From Luteibacter sp. Sphag1AF (GTDB taxonomy: Bacteria > Pseudomonadota > Gammaproteobacteria > Xanthomonadales > Rhodanobacteraceae): a DNA stretch of 64,000 nucleotides. The stretch is taken from contig NZ_JACHYH010000001.1 of assembly GCF_014192715.1 (NCBI RefSeq), positions 1,364,001 to 1,428,000 of the forward strand, given 5' to 3'. Shown piece after piece: positions 26,478-36,080 of this stretch (within the stretch, counting starts at the first letter, position 1; every line of letters starts with the position of its first letter). A model generated the notes under the pieces. The model had not been told where the DNA came from. It was given only the letters and a program-made list of their open reading frames with translations, and searched no databases. The position numbers were made by a program, and so were the translations under genes.

Positions 26478-27317
26478 ATGGCTCGCATCATCGCAGTCGC
26501 CAATCAGAAAGGCGGCGTCGGCAAGACCACCACATCCGTGAACCTCGCCGCGGCGCTTGCCGCAGCGAAGCGCAAGGTGCTGCTTGTCGACCTGGATCCG
26601 CAGGGCAACGCCACCATGGCGTCGGGCGTGGACAAGCACGAAACCAAGCCCAACGGCTGCGAAGTGCTGCTGGACGAAGTGTCCATCACCGACGTGCTGG
26701 TCACGACCGAAGCCGGCTTCGACCTGTTGCCGGGCAATGGCGACCTGACGGCCGCCGAGCTGAAACTGATGGATCAGCTCGCCCGCGAGCATCGCCTGAA
26801 GGAACAGCTGGCCAAGGTTTCCGACCGTTACCACACCATCCTGATCGACTGCCCGCCGTCGCTGCACCTGCTCACGCTCAACGCGCTGACGGCTGCGCAC
26901 GGTGTGCTGATTCCGGTGCAGTGCGAATATTTCGCGCTGGAAGGTCTGTCCAGCCTGCTGGACACCATCAAGGCGGTGCGCCAGCGCCTCAACCCGGAGC
27001 TGGAAGTGGAAGGCCTGCTGCGCACCATGTACGACGTGCGCAACAATCTCGGCAACGAAGTATCGGCCCAGCTCACCCAGCATTTTGGCGACAAGGTGCT
27101 GCGCTCGATCATTCCGCGCAACGTGCGTCTGGCTGAAGCGCCCAGCCACGGTCAGCCCATCCATCTGTACGACCGCGGATCGCGCGGTGCCATCGCCTAT
27201 ATCGGTCTGGCCGGCGAGATCATCCGCCGCGAGCGGAACCAGGCAGCCGAAGAAGCACGCGAGTCCGACGACACCGCGAACGATGCGGCGTCTGACGCCA
27301 CGCCGTCGACCCACTAG
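26478..27317 (+). CDS. parA: Chromosome-partitioning ATPase ParA
   Basis: A 279-residue ParA/Soj ATPase. It has the deviant Walker A in IIAVANQKGGVGKTTTSVNLAAALA, switch segment LLVDLDPQGNATMASG, Walker B-like ILIDCPPSLHLLTLNAL and LIPVQCEYFALEGLSSL. It acts with ParB and parS in origin segregation. Compared with the usual length it has about 20 extra residues in a charged C-terminal tail (EEARESDDTANDAASDATP). It is followed 8 nt later by parB, so they form an operon with rsmG. Confidence 0.95.
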   Translation: MARIIAVANQKGGVGKTTTSVNLAAALAAAKRKVLLVDLDPQGNATMASGVDKHETKPNGCEVLLDEVSITDVLVTTEAGFDLLPGNGDLTAAELKLMDQLAREHRLKEQLAKVSDRYHTILIDCPPSLHLLTLNALTAAHGVLIPVQCEYFALEGLSSLLDTIKAVRQRLNPELEVEGLLRTMYDVRNNLGNEVSAQLTQHFGDKVLRSIIPRNVRLAEAPSHGQPIHLYDRGSRGAIAYIGLAGEIIRRERNQAAEEARESDDTANDAASDATPSTH

Positions 27318-27325
27318 GAGTTCTC

Positions 27326-28189
27326 ATGGCAGCAGCGAAGAAACGTGGCCTCGGGCGCGGTCTGGATGCCCTGCTTGGCGGCGGTGAAGCCGGCCCTTCC
27401 GTGGTTGAGCAGGAAGGTGAACTGCGCTTGTTGCCCATCCACCAGATTCAGGCGGGCAAGTATCAGCCGCGTCGCCACTGGAATGAAGAAGCGCTGGACG
27501 AACTGGCTGCTTCCATCAAGGCCCAGGGCCTCATTCAACCGGTGGTCGTGCGTGCCATCGGCAAGAACAGCTATGAACTGATTGCCGGCGAACGCCGCTG
27601 GCGCGCCGCGCAGCGCGCGCAGATGAGCGACATTCCCGCGCTGGTGAAGGATGTTCCCGAGCAGTCCGTGCTGGCCATGGCGCTCATCGAAAACATTCAG
27701 CGTCAGGAACTGACCCCGCTGGAAGAGGCGCAGGCACTCAAGCGGCTGATCGACGAATTCGACCTCACCCATCAGCAGGCGGCTGACGCGGTGGGTCGCT
27801 CGCGCGCTGCCGTGTCCAACCTGCTGCGCCTGATGGAACTGCCCGCCTCCATCAAGCAGCTGCTGGACGAATCGAAGCTGGAAATGGGTCACGCCCGCTG
27901 CCTGCTGACGCTGCCCTCCACCATCGCCGAACCGCTGGCGCTGGAAGCGGCCCGCAACGGCTGGACGGTGCGTGAGCTGGAAGAAGCGGCACGCCGCGCC
28001 CAGCTGGCACCCAAGGGCAAGGCAAAGACCTCGATGCCCGATCCCAATGTGGCCAACCTCGAACGCGAGCTGGCAGAGCGTTTCGCCACCCGCGTGGAAC
28101 TGGCGCAGGGCCGTGGTGGCAAGGGCAAACTGGTGATTCACTATCACAGCCTCGACGAGCTCGACGGCATCCTCAGCAAGGTTCGCTAG
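27326..28189 (+). CDS. parB: Chromosome-partitioning protein ParB
   Basis: A 287-residue ParB/Spo0J protein. It opens with KKRGLGRGLDALLGG and carries the CTP-binding ParB core (IQAGKYQPRRHWNEEALDEL, then ELIAGERRWRAAQRAQ). The HTH is LTHQQAADAVGRSRAAVSNLLRL, and the C-terminal dimerisation domain ends GKLVIHYHSLDELDGILSKVR. It loads on parS sites near the origin. No canonical parS sequence is noticed in this window. It is co-transcribed with parA. Confidence 0.95.
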   Translation: MAAAKKRGLGRGLDALLGGGEAGPSVVEQEGELRLLPIHQIQAGKYQPRRHWNEEALDELAASIKAQGLIQPVVVRAIGKNSYELIAGERRWRAAQRAQMSDIPALVKDVPEQSVLAMALIENIQRQELTPLEEAQALKRLIDEFDLTHQQAADAVGRSRAAVSNLLRLMELPASIKQLLDESKLEMGHARCLLTLPSTIAEPLALEAARNGWTVRELEEAARRAQLAPKGKAKTSMPDPNVANLERELAERFATRVELAQGRGGKGKLVIHYHSLDELDGILSKVR

Positions 28190-28211
28190 AACCCACTGAA
28201 AGGAAATGGCC

Positions 28212-28742
28212 ATGCCTCCGGTCCATAAGGATGTGAACTCGAAGCAGCGACAATACGAAGCCATGGTGCGGGCATGGTCCGCGGATCTTTACCGGTTCGC
28301 GTTCTGGCTATGCCGCAACGAAGCGCTGGCCCAGGACCTGGTGCAGGAAACCTTCCTGCGCGCCTGGAAAAACCTCGATGCGCTGCGCGATGCCGAGCTG
28401 GCCAAGCCCTGGCTCATCACGATCCTGCGGCGCGAGCACGCCCGTCTTTACGAGCGCAAACGATTCGACACGGTCGAACTGGACGACACCGTTCCCGAAG
28501 ACACGGCCTGGGCCAGTCCGGAACGCAGCGGGGACGCCGCCCATGTGCGCGACGCAATGATGAAATTGCCCAACAAATACCGCGAGCCGCTCGCCATGCA
28601 GGTGCTGGGTGGCATGAGCTGCGACGAGATCGCCGCCGCCACCGAGCAACAGCCCGGTGCCGTCATGACGCAGCTGTTCCGCGCGCGTCAGCGGCTGAAA
28701 TCCCTGTTGGGTGGCCGGGCCGCCGCCGAGGGAGCACTGTGA
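28212..28742 (+). CDS. ECF sigma-70 family RNA polymerase sigma factor
   Basis: A 176-residue extracytoplasmic-function sigma factor. Region 2 shows YRFAFWLCRNEALAQDLVQETFLRAWKNL; region 4 shows MKLPNKYREPLAMQVLGGMSCDEIAAAT and a C-terminal RQRLKSLLGG helix. The ATG at 28212 is chosen over that at 28206 because the AGGA Shine-Dalgarno (28201-28204) is 7 nt away from it but only 1 nt from the earlier ATG. Its stop overlaps the start of the downstream partner gene by 1 nt, so the two are coupled. Target genes are not visible. Confidence 0.9.
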   Translation: MPPVHKDVNSKQRQYEAMVRAWSADLYRFAFWLCRNEALAQDLVQETFLRAWKNLDALRDAELAKPWLITILRREHARLYERKRFDTVELDDTVPEDTAWASPERSGDAAHVRDAMMKLPNKYREPLAMQVLGGMSCDEIAAATEQQPGAVMTQLFRARQRLKSLLGGRAAAEGAL

Positions 28743-29473
28743 TGGACTGCCTCCAGTTCCGCCGCCAGTTGATGGCCGAGCCCCGTTCGCACGATCCCCA
28801 ATTGCTTGCTCACCGCGAGGAATGTCCCGCATGCCAGGCGTTCTGGCTGCGCACACAGCACTTTGAAGATCAGCTGGAACAGGCCATGGACGTACCTGTG
28901 CCTGCCGGTCTTGCTGACCGCATCCTGCTGGCCCAGGCCACCGATGCCCGGCGTCGCCAGATGGTTCGCCGCCGTGGCTGGCTGGCCGTGGCGGCCAGCA
29001 TTCTGATTGCGGTGGGTGGTGGCACGGTGATGTGGCGTCAGGCGCAGAGCCATTCGCTGCCTGTGCTGGCGGTTGCGCACATGCCCAAAGAGATCTCCGC
29101 GCTGGCACTGACCGCCGCTATTCCCGACAGCATGGTGACCGAAGGTTTCGCCGAGCGTGGCACCACCATGCGCGGGCCGATGCCTCTGCACGTGACCTAT
29201 GTTCACGACTGTCAGGTCGGTCCTTACCGGGCGGTGCACGTGGTCAGCCGGGTCGACGGTCAGCCGGTCGTGGCGCTGTACATGCCCGGCAAGATGACCG
29301 ACAAGCCGGAGCATTTCAGCCGGGGCGGATGGACGGGGCGGGAAATCCCGCTCAACGACGGCACGCTGGTCGTCCTGGCCCAGCATGCCTCGCCGGATGC
29401 CCTGGATCAGGCGGAGGCGGGCTGGCGCATGGCCATTGATGGACCCGGCGGTCCATCGCTGACCAGCATTTAA
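28742..29473 (+). CDS. DUF3379-family protein, probable anti-sigma partner
   Basis: A 243-residue protein. A short N-terminal cytosolic part carries a zinc-binding-like HREECPACQAFW motif (residues 25-36), as in ZAS-type anti-sigma factors. One membrane segment follows (RGWLAVAASILIAVGGGTVMW, about residues 78-98), then a periplasmic C-terminal domain with a conserved beta-rich pattern (TYVHDCQVGPYRAVHVV, VVALYMPGKMTD). It is overlapped by 1 nt with the ECF sigma gene. A role as inner-membrane anti-sigma factor is inferred from domain order and coupling. Confidence 0.75.
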   Translation: MDCLQFRRQLMAEPRSHDPQLLAHREECPACQAFWLRTQHFEDQLEQAMDVPVPAGLADRILLAQATDARRRQMVRRRGWLAVAASILIAVGGGTVMWRQAQSHSLPVLAVAHMPKEISALALTAAIPDSMVTEGFAERGTTMRGPMPLHVTYVHDCQVGPYRAVHVVSRVDGQPVVALYMPGKMTDKPEHFSRGGWTGREIPLNDGTLVVLAQHASPDALDQAEAGWRMAIDGPGGPSLTSI

Positions 29474-29534
29474 TGACCCATCGCTCAGGTTCATAGGCGA
29501 TAATGCGCGCCTGCACCCTTCCGGACCCCAAGCG

Positions 29535-30251
29535 ATGACTCAGCTCGCCGTGGTCGTGCCCGTTTTCAACGAGCGCGACAACATCCCGCCGCTTCTCGCC
29601 GAAATTGCCTCGGCCCTGCGCGGCCGGATCGACTTCGAGATCATCTACGTCGACGACGACAGCACCGACGACAGCGTCGCCGTGCTCGCTGCTGCGCGTG
29701 CGCAGTATCCGGAGTTGCGCGTCATTCGCCACATCACCCGCAGCGGGCAGAGCACCGCCGTGTGGAATGGCGTGCGCGCGGCCCGTGCACCGTGGATCGC
29801 CACGCTGGATGGCGACGGCCAGAACGATCCGGCCGACATTCCCAAACTGTTGGCCGCCCGCGATTCGGCCGCTGCGGATGTGCGCCTGTTCGCTGGCTGG
29901 CGCGTCACGCGCCGGGACAGCTTCAACAAGCGCATTTCCTCGAAAGTCGCCAATGCGGTGCGTTCGCGCATGCTTCGCGACAACACGCCTGACACGGGCT
30001 GCGGTCTGAAGCTGTTCGAGCGTGAAGTCTTCCTGCGCCTGCCCTACTTCGACCACATGCACCGCTATCTGCCCGCGCTGGTGAAGCGCGCCGGGTTTGC
30101 CAGCACCAGCGTGCCCGTGGGCCATCGTCCGCGAACGGCAGGCACGTCCAAGTACGGCATGCTGGATCGTCTGTGGGTCGGTCTGGCCGATTTGCGCGGT
30201 GTTGCCTGGCTGATGCGCCGGGGCAAGGTCACGAAGACGGAAGAACTCTGA
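29535..30251 (+). CDS. Glycosyltransferase family 2 (dolichol-phosphate mannosyltransferase-like)
   Basis: A 238-residue GT2 enzyme. It shows AVVVPVFNERDNIPPLL and IIYVDDDSTDDS, the nucleotide-sugar site ATLDGDGQNDPADIPKL, and a C-terminal segment close to polyprenyl-phosphate mannosyl/glucosyl transferases (DTGCGLKLFEREVFLRLPYFDHMHRYLPALV). It lacks the C-terminal membrane helices of DPM1-like proteins of the GtrB type, so it is probably a soluble or peripheral enzyme transferring a sugar to a lipid carrier. No cell-envelope operon is adjacent. Confidence 0.85.
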   Translation: MTQLAVVVPVFNERDNIPPLLAEIASALRGRIDFEIIYVDDDSTDDSVAVLAAARAQYPELRVIRHITRSGQSTAVWNGVRAARAPWIATLDGDGQNDPADIPKLLAARDSAAADVRLFAGWRVTRRDSFNKRISSKVANAVRSRMLRDNTPDTGCGLKLFEREVFLRLPYFDHMHRYLPALVKRAGFASTSVPVGHRPRTAGTSKYGMLDRLWVGLADLRGVAWLMRRGKVTKTEEL

Positions 30252-30289
30252 GTCTTTCAGCAATTCACTGACGCACCGCCGGGCGGTGC

Positions 30290-31249
30290 TCAGTGGTGCC
30301 CGGACTGGGCCAGTTCCATCGCCGGATTCCATGCCGCCAGTGATTTGCGTGTGCGCTCGCGCCCCAGCTCGATGAGTTCGCGGGCGCGATAGAACTCATA
30401 CATCGTGGACACGTTGCGCGGAATTTCGACCAGCAAATCGGGCTGATACGCCGCCAGGCGCAGGCGTGACAGGTTCGATTGCATCAGGTCCATGGCCTGA
30501 TTCATCAGATCGAACGCGCCCGGATCTTTCGGCTTGTGCCCGTTGTGCGGCATCACCCGGCCAAAAAACGCGCCGATGCGCTGGCGATAGCCGCCCGACT
30601 CGTCCGTAGTGGATGCATCGCGCTCGGGCGGCACCTGCAATTCGGCGGCGCCGTCCACGCTCACGGCCACCACGTAGTCGGCCTCCTCGCGCATCAGGGG
30701 CATCACCGGCAACGGATTGAGCAATGCGCCATCGACCAGCCGACGACCGCCGATCACGTGGGGGCGGAAGATCGTTGGAATGGCGATGGATGCGCGAATG
30801 GCATCGAACAGCGGCCCGCGGGTCAGCCACACCTCGCGCTCGCGGTCGATATCCGTGGCCACGGCTGTATACCCGATGGGCAAGTCTTCGATGTTCACCT
30901 CACCGATCAGCTCGCGAAGCGCGCCGATGATGCGATCGCCCTTGATGAAGCCGCCGCCGGAAAAGCTCCAGTCCACCAGCTTCAGCACATCGAAGCGCGC
31001 CAGGGTGGAAACCCAGTCGCGGTAGATGTCCAGCTTGCCCATGCCGTAGATGCCGCCGATCAGCGCACCCATGGACGTGCCGGCAATGGCGACGATTTCG
31101 AAGCCGTGGGCTTCCAGTTCCTCAATCGCACCAATGTGAGCCAGGCCCTTGGCGCCGCCGGCGCCCAGTGCCAGGGCCACGCGCGGACGGCGCGGCGATC
31201 CGCTCGCGGACGGAACGGCGCCGGTTTCGGCAATATCGAAGTCGCTCAT
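30290..31249 (-). CDS. Patatin-like phospholipase (RssA/YchK-like)
   Basis: A 319-residue patatin-family lipid acyl hydrolase. It has the oxyanion loop GAGGAKGLAHIGAIEELEAHG, nucleophile Ser59 in AGTSMGALIGGIYG and a DGA-type catalytic motif in RLVDGALLNPLPV. It shares the RssA organisation but has an extra C-terminal helical part (from about residue 250). It is a second patatin of the window (the first is at 3305-5017, which has a cNMP domain). Function is probably membrane lipid turnover; no partner is visible. It is encoded 10 nt after a WYL regulator gene on the same strand. Confidence 0.87.
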   Translation of the reverse strand: MSDFDIAETGAVPSASGSPRRPRVALALGAGGAKGLAHIGAIEELEAHGFEIVAIAGTSMGALIGGIYGMGKLDIYRDWVSTLARFDVLKLVDWSFSGGGFIKGDRIIGALRELIGEVNIEDLPIGYTAVATDIDREREVWLTRGPLFDAIRASIAIPTIFRPHVIGGRRLVDGALLNPLPVMPLMREEADYVVAVSVDGAAELQVPPERDASTTDESGGYRQRIGAFFGRVMPHNGHKPKDPGAFDLMNQAMDLMQSNLSRLRLAAYQPDLLVEIPRNVSTMYEFYRARELIELGRERTRKSLAAWNPAMELAQSGHH

Positions 31250-31259
31250 GACGCGAACC

Positions 31260-32240
31260 TCAATGAGAGCGCTGGTAGCCGGTAAGGGCCAGTTGGAGCA
31301 GGATCTTCATTTCTTCGCGAAGCGGCAGCGGCGCCACGATTTCAGCGTCCGGGCCGTATTTCAGAACATCCATCAGCAGCTCTCGGGAATTGGAGTAAGG
31401 CACCTTCAGCTCATAGCGTCCGTCGGGCAGCCACTCGCCGCGCTGCTGCGAATGCCAGTGCTCGTCGGCCACCCAGCGGGCGGCGTGGGCGGAAAAACGA
31501 ATGGTTGCCCAGGCCTTGGGCTTGCCGGCGAAGATGCCGTAGCTGGAGGCCAGCATGTCGTTCAATTCAGCGTCTTCGACGTCGCGGGCCGGGGAGTCCA
31601 GCGCCTGCGGCTCGGCAATGCGGTCCACGGCGAAGCTGCGCAGCGCTTCGCGGTCGTGATCCCACACGTCCAGATACCAGTTGTCGCGGTAATGGGTCAG
31701 GCGTTGGGGCGACACGATGCGGCCGCTATCCGAATTGGTGGTACGAGCGCGATAGCGGAAGCGCAACTGGCGACGTTCCAGTACGGCACCGGCCACGATG
31801 CGGAACACCTGCTGGTCCATCTTGCGGGCGCCCCAGGAAATGACCCGGATGCGATCCACCGGCAACGCCCGGCCGCTGCCGTGGTCGGACAGCAGGCGTT
31901 CGATGCGTGCCTTGAAGGGCGCCAGGGCGCCGGCCAGAACTCCCGGGTCGGAGCGCCCGATGAGTTCGTTCAAGGCCATCAGGGCCGCCAGTTCGTCGCT
32001 GGTCAGCCACAGACCCGGCAGTTCAAAGCTGTCGCCCTCGCCGGATTCGTAGCGGAACGAGGCCTGCTCTCCCGGTACGCTTTGCACGGGTGCGCCAAGG
32101 CCGTCGCGCAGGAACGCCACATCGCGGTAGAGCGTGGCGCGCGAGCACTCCAGCTCATCCATCAGGCGGGAGAGCGGAACCGGGTAATGAGCCGATTTCA
32201 GCAGGCGGTGGAGGGTGAGAATGCGCTCGTAGCGGTCCAT
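31260..32240 (-). CDS. YafY-type WYL-domain transcriptional regulator
   Basis: A 326-residue regulator. The N-terminal winged HTH is RILTLHRLLKSAHYPVPLSRLMDELECSRATLYRDV. The WYL domain (about residues 135-230) carries RLTHYRDNWYLDVWDHDREALRSFAVDRI. A C-terminal WCX extension with PDAEIVAPLPLREEMKILLQLALTGY follows. WYL domains bind small ligands or nucleic acid. The gene lies 10 nt before a patatin gene on the same strand and diverges from a membrane protein gene by 211 nt. Confidence 0.9.
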   Translation of the reverse strand: MDRYERILTLHRLLKSAHYPVPLSRLMDELECSRATLYRDVAFLRDGLGAPVQSVPGEQASFRYESGEGDSFELPGLWLTSDELAALMALNELIGRSDPGVLAGALAPFKARIERLLSDHGSGRALPVDRIRVISWGARKMDQQVFRIVAGAVLERRQLRFRYRARTTNSDSGRIVSPQRLTHYRDNWYLDVWDHDREALRSFAVDRIAEPQALDSPARDVEDAELNDMLASSYGIFAGKPKAWATIRFSAHAARWVADEHWHSQQRGEWLPDGRYELKVPYSNSRELLMDVLKYGPDAEIVAPLPLREEMKILLQLALTGYQRSH

Positions 32241-32451
32241 GGATGTCGCCGGCTGTTAACGCGGAAGGTGGTACTGCAAGTGTGTCCACGGGTGCGTGAC
32301 GCGCACATGTACGTCTTCGTACCGCGCAGGCGTCAAGCATGGGCTCGGCCTCAACGAACCGCAAGCGGCTACAAGGCCAGTTTGCGTCATATGCCGATAG
32401 GCGCAAAAATGCTTCCTTTGTCATTCGCCACCAGGACGCTCTTCCGAAGTC

Positions 32452-33387
32452 ATGGCGGAAAATAAAGACGCACCACGCTCCGGCGAGCATGCCGGTATGC
32501 GTGAGGACGACGCTTCCCCGGCGCAATCCCTGTTCTCCTTTGCCGGCGTACTCCTGCAGGTGGCCACGGCGACGGGCTACGGCCTGTGGATGGTGCTGGG
32601 CACCGCACTGGCCATGGGCCTGTACTCGGACGGTCGCGGGGAGGTGCTGGCACCCCTGACGCTCGGGCTGGTTCTGGTCAGCCTTGGGCTGGTGGCCGCC
32701 TGTCTGCACCTGCGTTTCGCTCCGGACTGGCACGGCTGGAACCCGCTGAAGCGGACCATGCCCACCGGCGAGGGCATGATCGCCATGGCCAATTACCTTC
32801 CGATGCTGGCGCTGGCCGGTCTTGCCCGTGGTGACAACGATTTCTGGGCTACCCGCGTGGCTGGCGCCGCCCTGATGCTGTGCAGTCTGGCCACGCTGGT
32901 GTATTCCGCCCGGGGTATTTCGCGGCGGCTGCCCACTGCGCTCGCCTCGGTCGCCAACGCCCTGCCGCTGGGGCGCACCGTCTCGGCGCTATTTGCCGGT
33001 GGCCTGTGGTTCTGGCTGTGCGTGGCCCTTCAGGCCGATTCGCCCGTCGATCCGGTGAGCCCGTGGCGCCTGGCCCTGCTGGCCGTGGCGCTGGTGCTCG
33101 GGGTCGTGGAGGGCGCGCGCTGGCAGGCGCTGCGCCGTCTGGCGGAAGAACAGGGTACGATCGTGCGTCTGGATGCTGGCGGCACCGCGTTTTCGCTGCT
33201 GGGTCGCCGCTTTGCGGCCGCGGCGCTTTCCGTCGGTCTGCCCTGCCTGTTGCTGGTGATCCACGGCGGGGTGATGCACGCCAGCATGGCGGGTCTGGCC
33301 GCGTTAAGCTGCGTTATCGGTCAATGCCTCGAACAGCGGCTGTACGGTTACGCCTACGGCTTCGCCCTGAACGGGTCGAAGACGTAA
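32452..33387 (+). CDS. Polytopic membrane protein, DmsC-like
   Basis: A 311-residue predicted inner-membrane protein with about eight hydrophobic segments (from FAGVLLQVATATGYGLWMVLG to AGLAALSCVIGQCLEQRLYG). The segment ACLHLRFAPDWHGWNPLKRTM has the general look of the DmsC/NrfD anchor proteins, but no reductase subunits flank it and no heme or quinone motif is certain. The first 24 residues are charged and probably cytosolic. The identity remains open; DmsC is only a possibility. Confidence 0.6.
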   Translation: MAENKDAPRSGEHAGMREDDASPAQSLFSFAGVLLQVATATGYGLWMVLGTALAMGLYSDGRGEVLAPLTLGLVLVSLGLVAACLHLRFAPDWHGWNPLKRTMPTGEGMIAMANYLPMLALAGLARGDNDFWATRVAGAALMLCSLATLVYSARGISRRLPTALASVANALPLGRTVSALFAGGLWFWLCVALQADSPVDPVSPWRLALLAVALVLGVVEGARWQALRRLAEEQGTIVRLDAGGTAFSLLGRRFAAAALSVGLPCLLLVIHGGVMHASMAGLAALSCVIGQCLEQRLYGYAYGFALNGSKT

Positions 33388-33506
33388 CGGCCGTTACGTT
33401 CTACCCTTCCCCGCTGGGATGGCCTTCCATGTGGCCAATGTGTGCGCCGTGATTCGTCATGGCGCTCGGGCAACGCTTTAACTTTTCTTTTTAAAAACAC
33501 GGGTCG

Positions 33507-34355
33507 ATGATGAACAAACTTTCCCTCGCCGCTCTCATCCTGGCAGCCCTTCCTCTGGCTGCCATGGCCGACGACTACCAGACCGCCACGCCGCCGTCGG
33601 GCACTGCTGCCAACAATGGTGGCTGGTCCGGCTCGGGTGAATTCGGCTTTGCCTCCGCCCGCGGCAACTCGCGTTCGGAGAACGCCAACGCGAAGCTCGG
33701 CCTCAGCCAGGAAAACGAGCTGTGGAAGAACAACTTCTACCTCAACGGCCTGCGCTCCAAGGGCAACGTGGACGTCGAAGATGGCAACGGCAACACCGTG
33801 GACAAGTTCACCACCACGGCCAACCGTTACGACACGGGCGCATCGGTGGGTTACAAGTTTGATCCGCGCAGCTACGTGGTCACTGCCGCGCGTTACGAGC
33901 ACGACGATTTTGGCGCCAACCTCTGGCAGGGCATCGTCTCCATCGGCTACGGCTACATTGCCCTGAAGAACGAGCGCGCTGAGCTGTCGTTCGAAATCGG
34001 TCCCGGTTTCAAGCGCTACCAGGCCGCCAACAGCACGCGCGAAGTGGCTGATCCGGCTAACCCGGGTGCGACCATCAGCGAGTCGTACAAGCCGGATGCG
34101 CAGAGCGAAGTGGTCGGCCGTGGCCTCATCAACGCCAAGTACCGTCTGACGGACAATACGGCGCTGGAAGACACGCTGCTGGTCGAAGCAGGCTCCAAGA
34201 ATCAGTACTACCAGAACGATATCGGCCTGTCGGTCAGCATGACCCGCAAGATGGCGCTCAAGGTGGGTTACCAGATCCGCTACAACAGCAACACGCAGCC
34301 GGGTACGGTAAGCACCGACAAGCTGATGACGACGAACCTCGTCTACAACTTCTGA
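33507..34355 (+). CDS. DUF481 outer-membrane beta-barrel protein
   Basis: A 282-residue protein with a signal peptide (MNKLSLAALILAALPLAAMADD) and a DUF481 barrel pattern of alternating strands such as GEFGFASARGNSRSENANAKLGL, VGYKFDPRSYVVTAARYEHDDFG and AELSFEIGPGFKRYQ. It ends with the aromatic residue in NLVYNF, as expected for outer-membrane barrels folded by Bam. The function of DUF481 (YdiY-like, acid-inducible in E. coli) is unknown. It is convergent with hemC. Confidence 0.87.
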   Translation: MMNKLSLAALILAALPLAAMADDYQTATPPSGTAANNGGWSGSGEFGFASARGNSRSENANAKLGLSQENELWKNNFYLNGLRSKGNVDVEDGNGNTVDKFTTTANRYDTGASVGYKFDPRSYVVTAARYEHDDFGANLWQGIVSIGYGYIALKNERAELSFEIGPGFKRYQAANSTREVADPANPGATISESYKPDAQSEVVGRGLINAKYRLTDNTALEDTLLVEAGSKNQYYQNDIGLSVSMTRKMALKVGYQIRYNSNTQPGTVSTDKLMTTNLVYNF

Positions 34356-34365
34356 GCGACCCGCG

Positions 34366-35289
34366 TTAAAGCTTGCGCGGCGTCAGGAAATCGCCCGCGC
34401 CAAGTTCCAGCAGCATGTTGGCCACGATGCGCCCCAGTTCCAGGGGCGCATCGGTGGCGCTGTCGGCCTGGGCATGCAGCAGTTCACCCGTATTGGCGTC
34501 GCCCACCATGCCGTGCAGTGTCAGGCCGTGTTCGGCCACCACGCACCACGCACCAATGGGCACCGAGCAGCTTCCGCCCAGTGCCTCATTCATCGCGCGC
34601 TCGGCGCTTACCGCCAGACGCGTTTCCGGATCGTCCAGCGCCGCCATCAGCTCCGCCACATGGGCGTCGCCCGCGCGCGTTTCCACGGCGATGGCGGCTT
34701 GTCCTGCTGCGGGCAGCCAGTCGGGAGCCATCAGGCGCGAACGGATGCGATCGGCCAGACCCAGGCGTTCCAGGCCAGCACACGCCAGCATGATCGCGTC
34801 GTACTGACCGGCATCCAGTTTGGCCAGGCGTGTGTTGACGTTGCCGCGCAGGTCCAGCGTCTGCACATCCGGGCGCACTGCTTTCAACTGCGCCTGACGG
34901 CGTAGCGACGACGTGCCCACGCGGGCGCCGGGCGGCAACTCGGCGAGATTGGCGTAGTGCAGGCTCACGAAGCCATCCGCCGCATCCGCGCGAGGCAGCA
35001 CGGCGGACAGGGCAAAGCCCGGCTCCAGTTCGGCTGGCATGTCTTTGAGCGAATGCACGGCCAGGTCGGCACGGCCTTCATGCATGGCCACTTCCAATTC
35101 CTTCAGGAACAGGCCTTTGCCGCCGATGGCAGCCAGCGACCGATCCAGGATTTCGTCGCCGCGTGTGGACAGCGGCACCAGCTCGACCCGCAGTCCCGGA
35201 TGAGCCTGGCGCAGCAGCGCGGCGACGTGCTCGGCCTGCCAGAGCGCCAGTGCGCTCTTACGGGTGGCAATACGCAGCGGCTGGATCAT
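34366..35289 (-). CDS. hemC: Hydroxymethylbilane synthase (porphobilinogen deaminase)
   Basis: A 307-residue heme-biosynthesis enzyme that condenses four porphobilinogen units. It shows [59 protein letters not shown] and the dipyrromethane-cofactor Cys241 in [13 protein letters not shown]. All catalytic motifs are intact. It follows the algZ-algR pair with a 77-nt gap in the same direction, the order known in Pseudomonas aeruginosa. It is convergent with the DUF481 gene. Confidence 0.95.
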   Translation of the reverse strand: MIQPLRIATRKSALALWQAEHVAALLRQAHPGLRVELVPLSTRGDEILDRSLAAIGGKGLFLKELEVAMHEGRADLAVHSLKDMPAELEPGFALSAVLPRADAADGFVSLHYANLAELPPGARVGTSSLRRQAQLKAVRPDVQTLDLRGNVNTRLAKLDAGQYDAIMLACAGLERLGLADRIRSRLMAPDWLPAAGQAAIAVETRAGDAHVAELMAALDDPETRLAVSAERAMNEALGGSCSVPIGAWCVVAEHGLTLHGMVGDANTGELLHAQADSATDAPLELGRIVANMLLELGAGDFLTPRKL

Positions 35290-35366
35290 CGGAAACTTTC
35301 CTGGGAGGGCGAACGGCGGTCAGCGATTGTCCCGCAATTCGCGCGCTGACGCAGCGCGACTCGGCG

Positions 35367-36080
35367 TCACAGGTCCGTGGTGCGCAGCATCTGGCGCACG
35401 ATGGCCAGATTGCGCCGGCTGACTTCAGGCATCACCTCCGTCCCTGCCAGCCGCGCCAGCACGCGTCCATCAGCCAGCGTCTTCAGGCCCAGCAAACGCT
35501 GCCGTGGCACCAGACAATTGCGGTGCAGCCTGACCAGCCGTTCGCCGTGCGCCTGTTCCAGCTGGCGCAGGGAATCGTCGATCAGCCACGCGCCGCCCGC
35601 GTGATGGACGGCGACGTACTTCTCGTCAGCCAGCAGATAGTGGACATCGTCCAGTGCGACACGCACTTCATCGGCGCCGGAACGCGCTCGCAGAAACGCG
35701 GGTGCTGGCTTCGGCCGGGTGAGGCGGCGGGCGCGTACGCGATCCAGTGCTTCGGCCAGTCGTTCAGGACGCACGGGTTTCAGCAGGTAGTCGGTGGCGC
35801 CCAGTTCAAACGCGTGCACGGCGTGCTGGTCGTATGCCGTGCAGAACACGATCTGCGGCGCCTGCGACATCACGCCGATCCGCCTTGCCAGCGCTGTGCC
35901 GGTGATGCCGGGCATCTCGATGTCCAGAAGAATGAGGTCCACCTGGCGATCCGCGCAGGCTGCCAGCACCGCTTCGCCATCGGCCACGCTGCCCACCACT
36001 TCCACATCGGCGGTACCGGCGAGCAAGGTCGCCAGTCGCGCGCGGGCCAGCGGCTCGTCGTCAGCGATCAGCACGCGCAT
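35367..36080 (-). CDS. algR: LytTR-type response regulator (AlgR-like)
   Basis: A 237-residue two-domain regulator. The receiver domain (1-120) has the acidic pocket ADDE, phosphoacceptor Asp53 in LILLDIEMPG, and the Thr and Lys of CTAYD and LLKPVRPE. The LytTR DNA-binding domain (about 135-230) has VHYLLADEKYVAVHH and RLVRLHRNCLVPRQRLLGLK. It overlaps the sensor gene by 20 nt, so the pair is co-translated. The position before hemC matches AlgR of pseudomonads, which controls exopolysaccharide and motility; that role here is inferred. Confidence 0.9.
   Translation of the reverse strand: MRVLIADDEPLARARLATLLAGTADVEVVGSVADGEAVLAACADRQVDLILLDIEMPGITGTALARRIGVMSQAPQIVFCTAYDQHAVHAFELGATDYLLKPVRPERLAEALDRVRARRLTRPKPAPAFLRARSGADEVRVALDDVHYLLADEKYVAVHHAGGAWLIDDSLRQLEQAHGERLVRLHRNCLVPRQRLLGLKTLADGRVLARLAGTEVMPEVSRRNLAIVRQMLRTTDL

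Noticed and set aside
26478-28189. A parS site near parAB
   Set aside because: I looked for the TGTTTCACGTGAAACA consensus and did not find it in this region; a computed search would be needed to exclude diverged copies.
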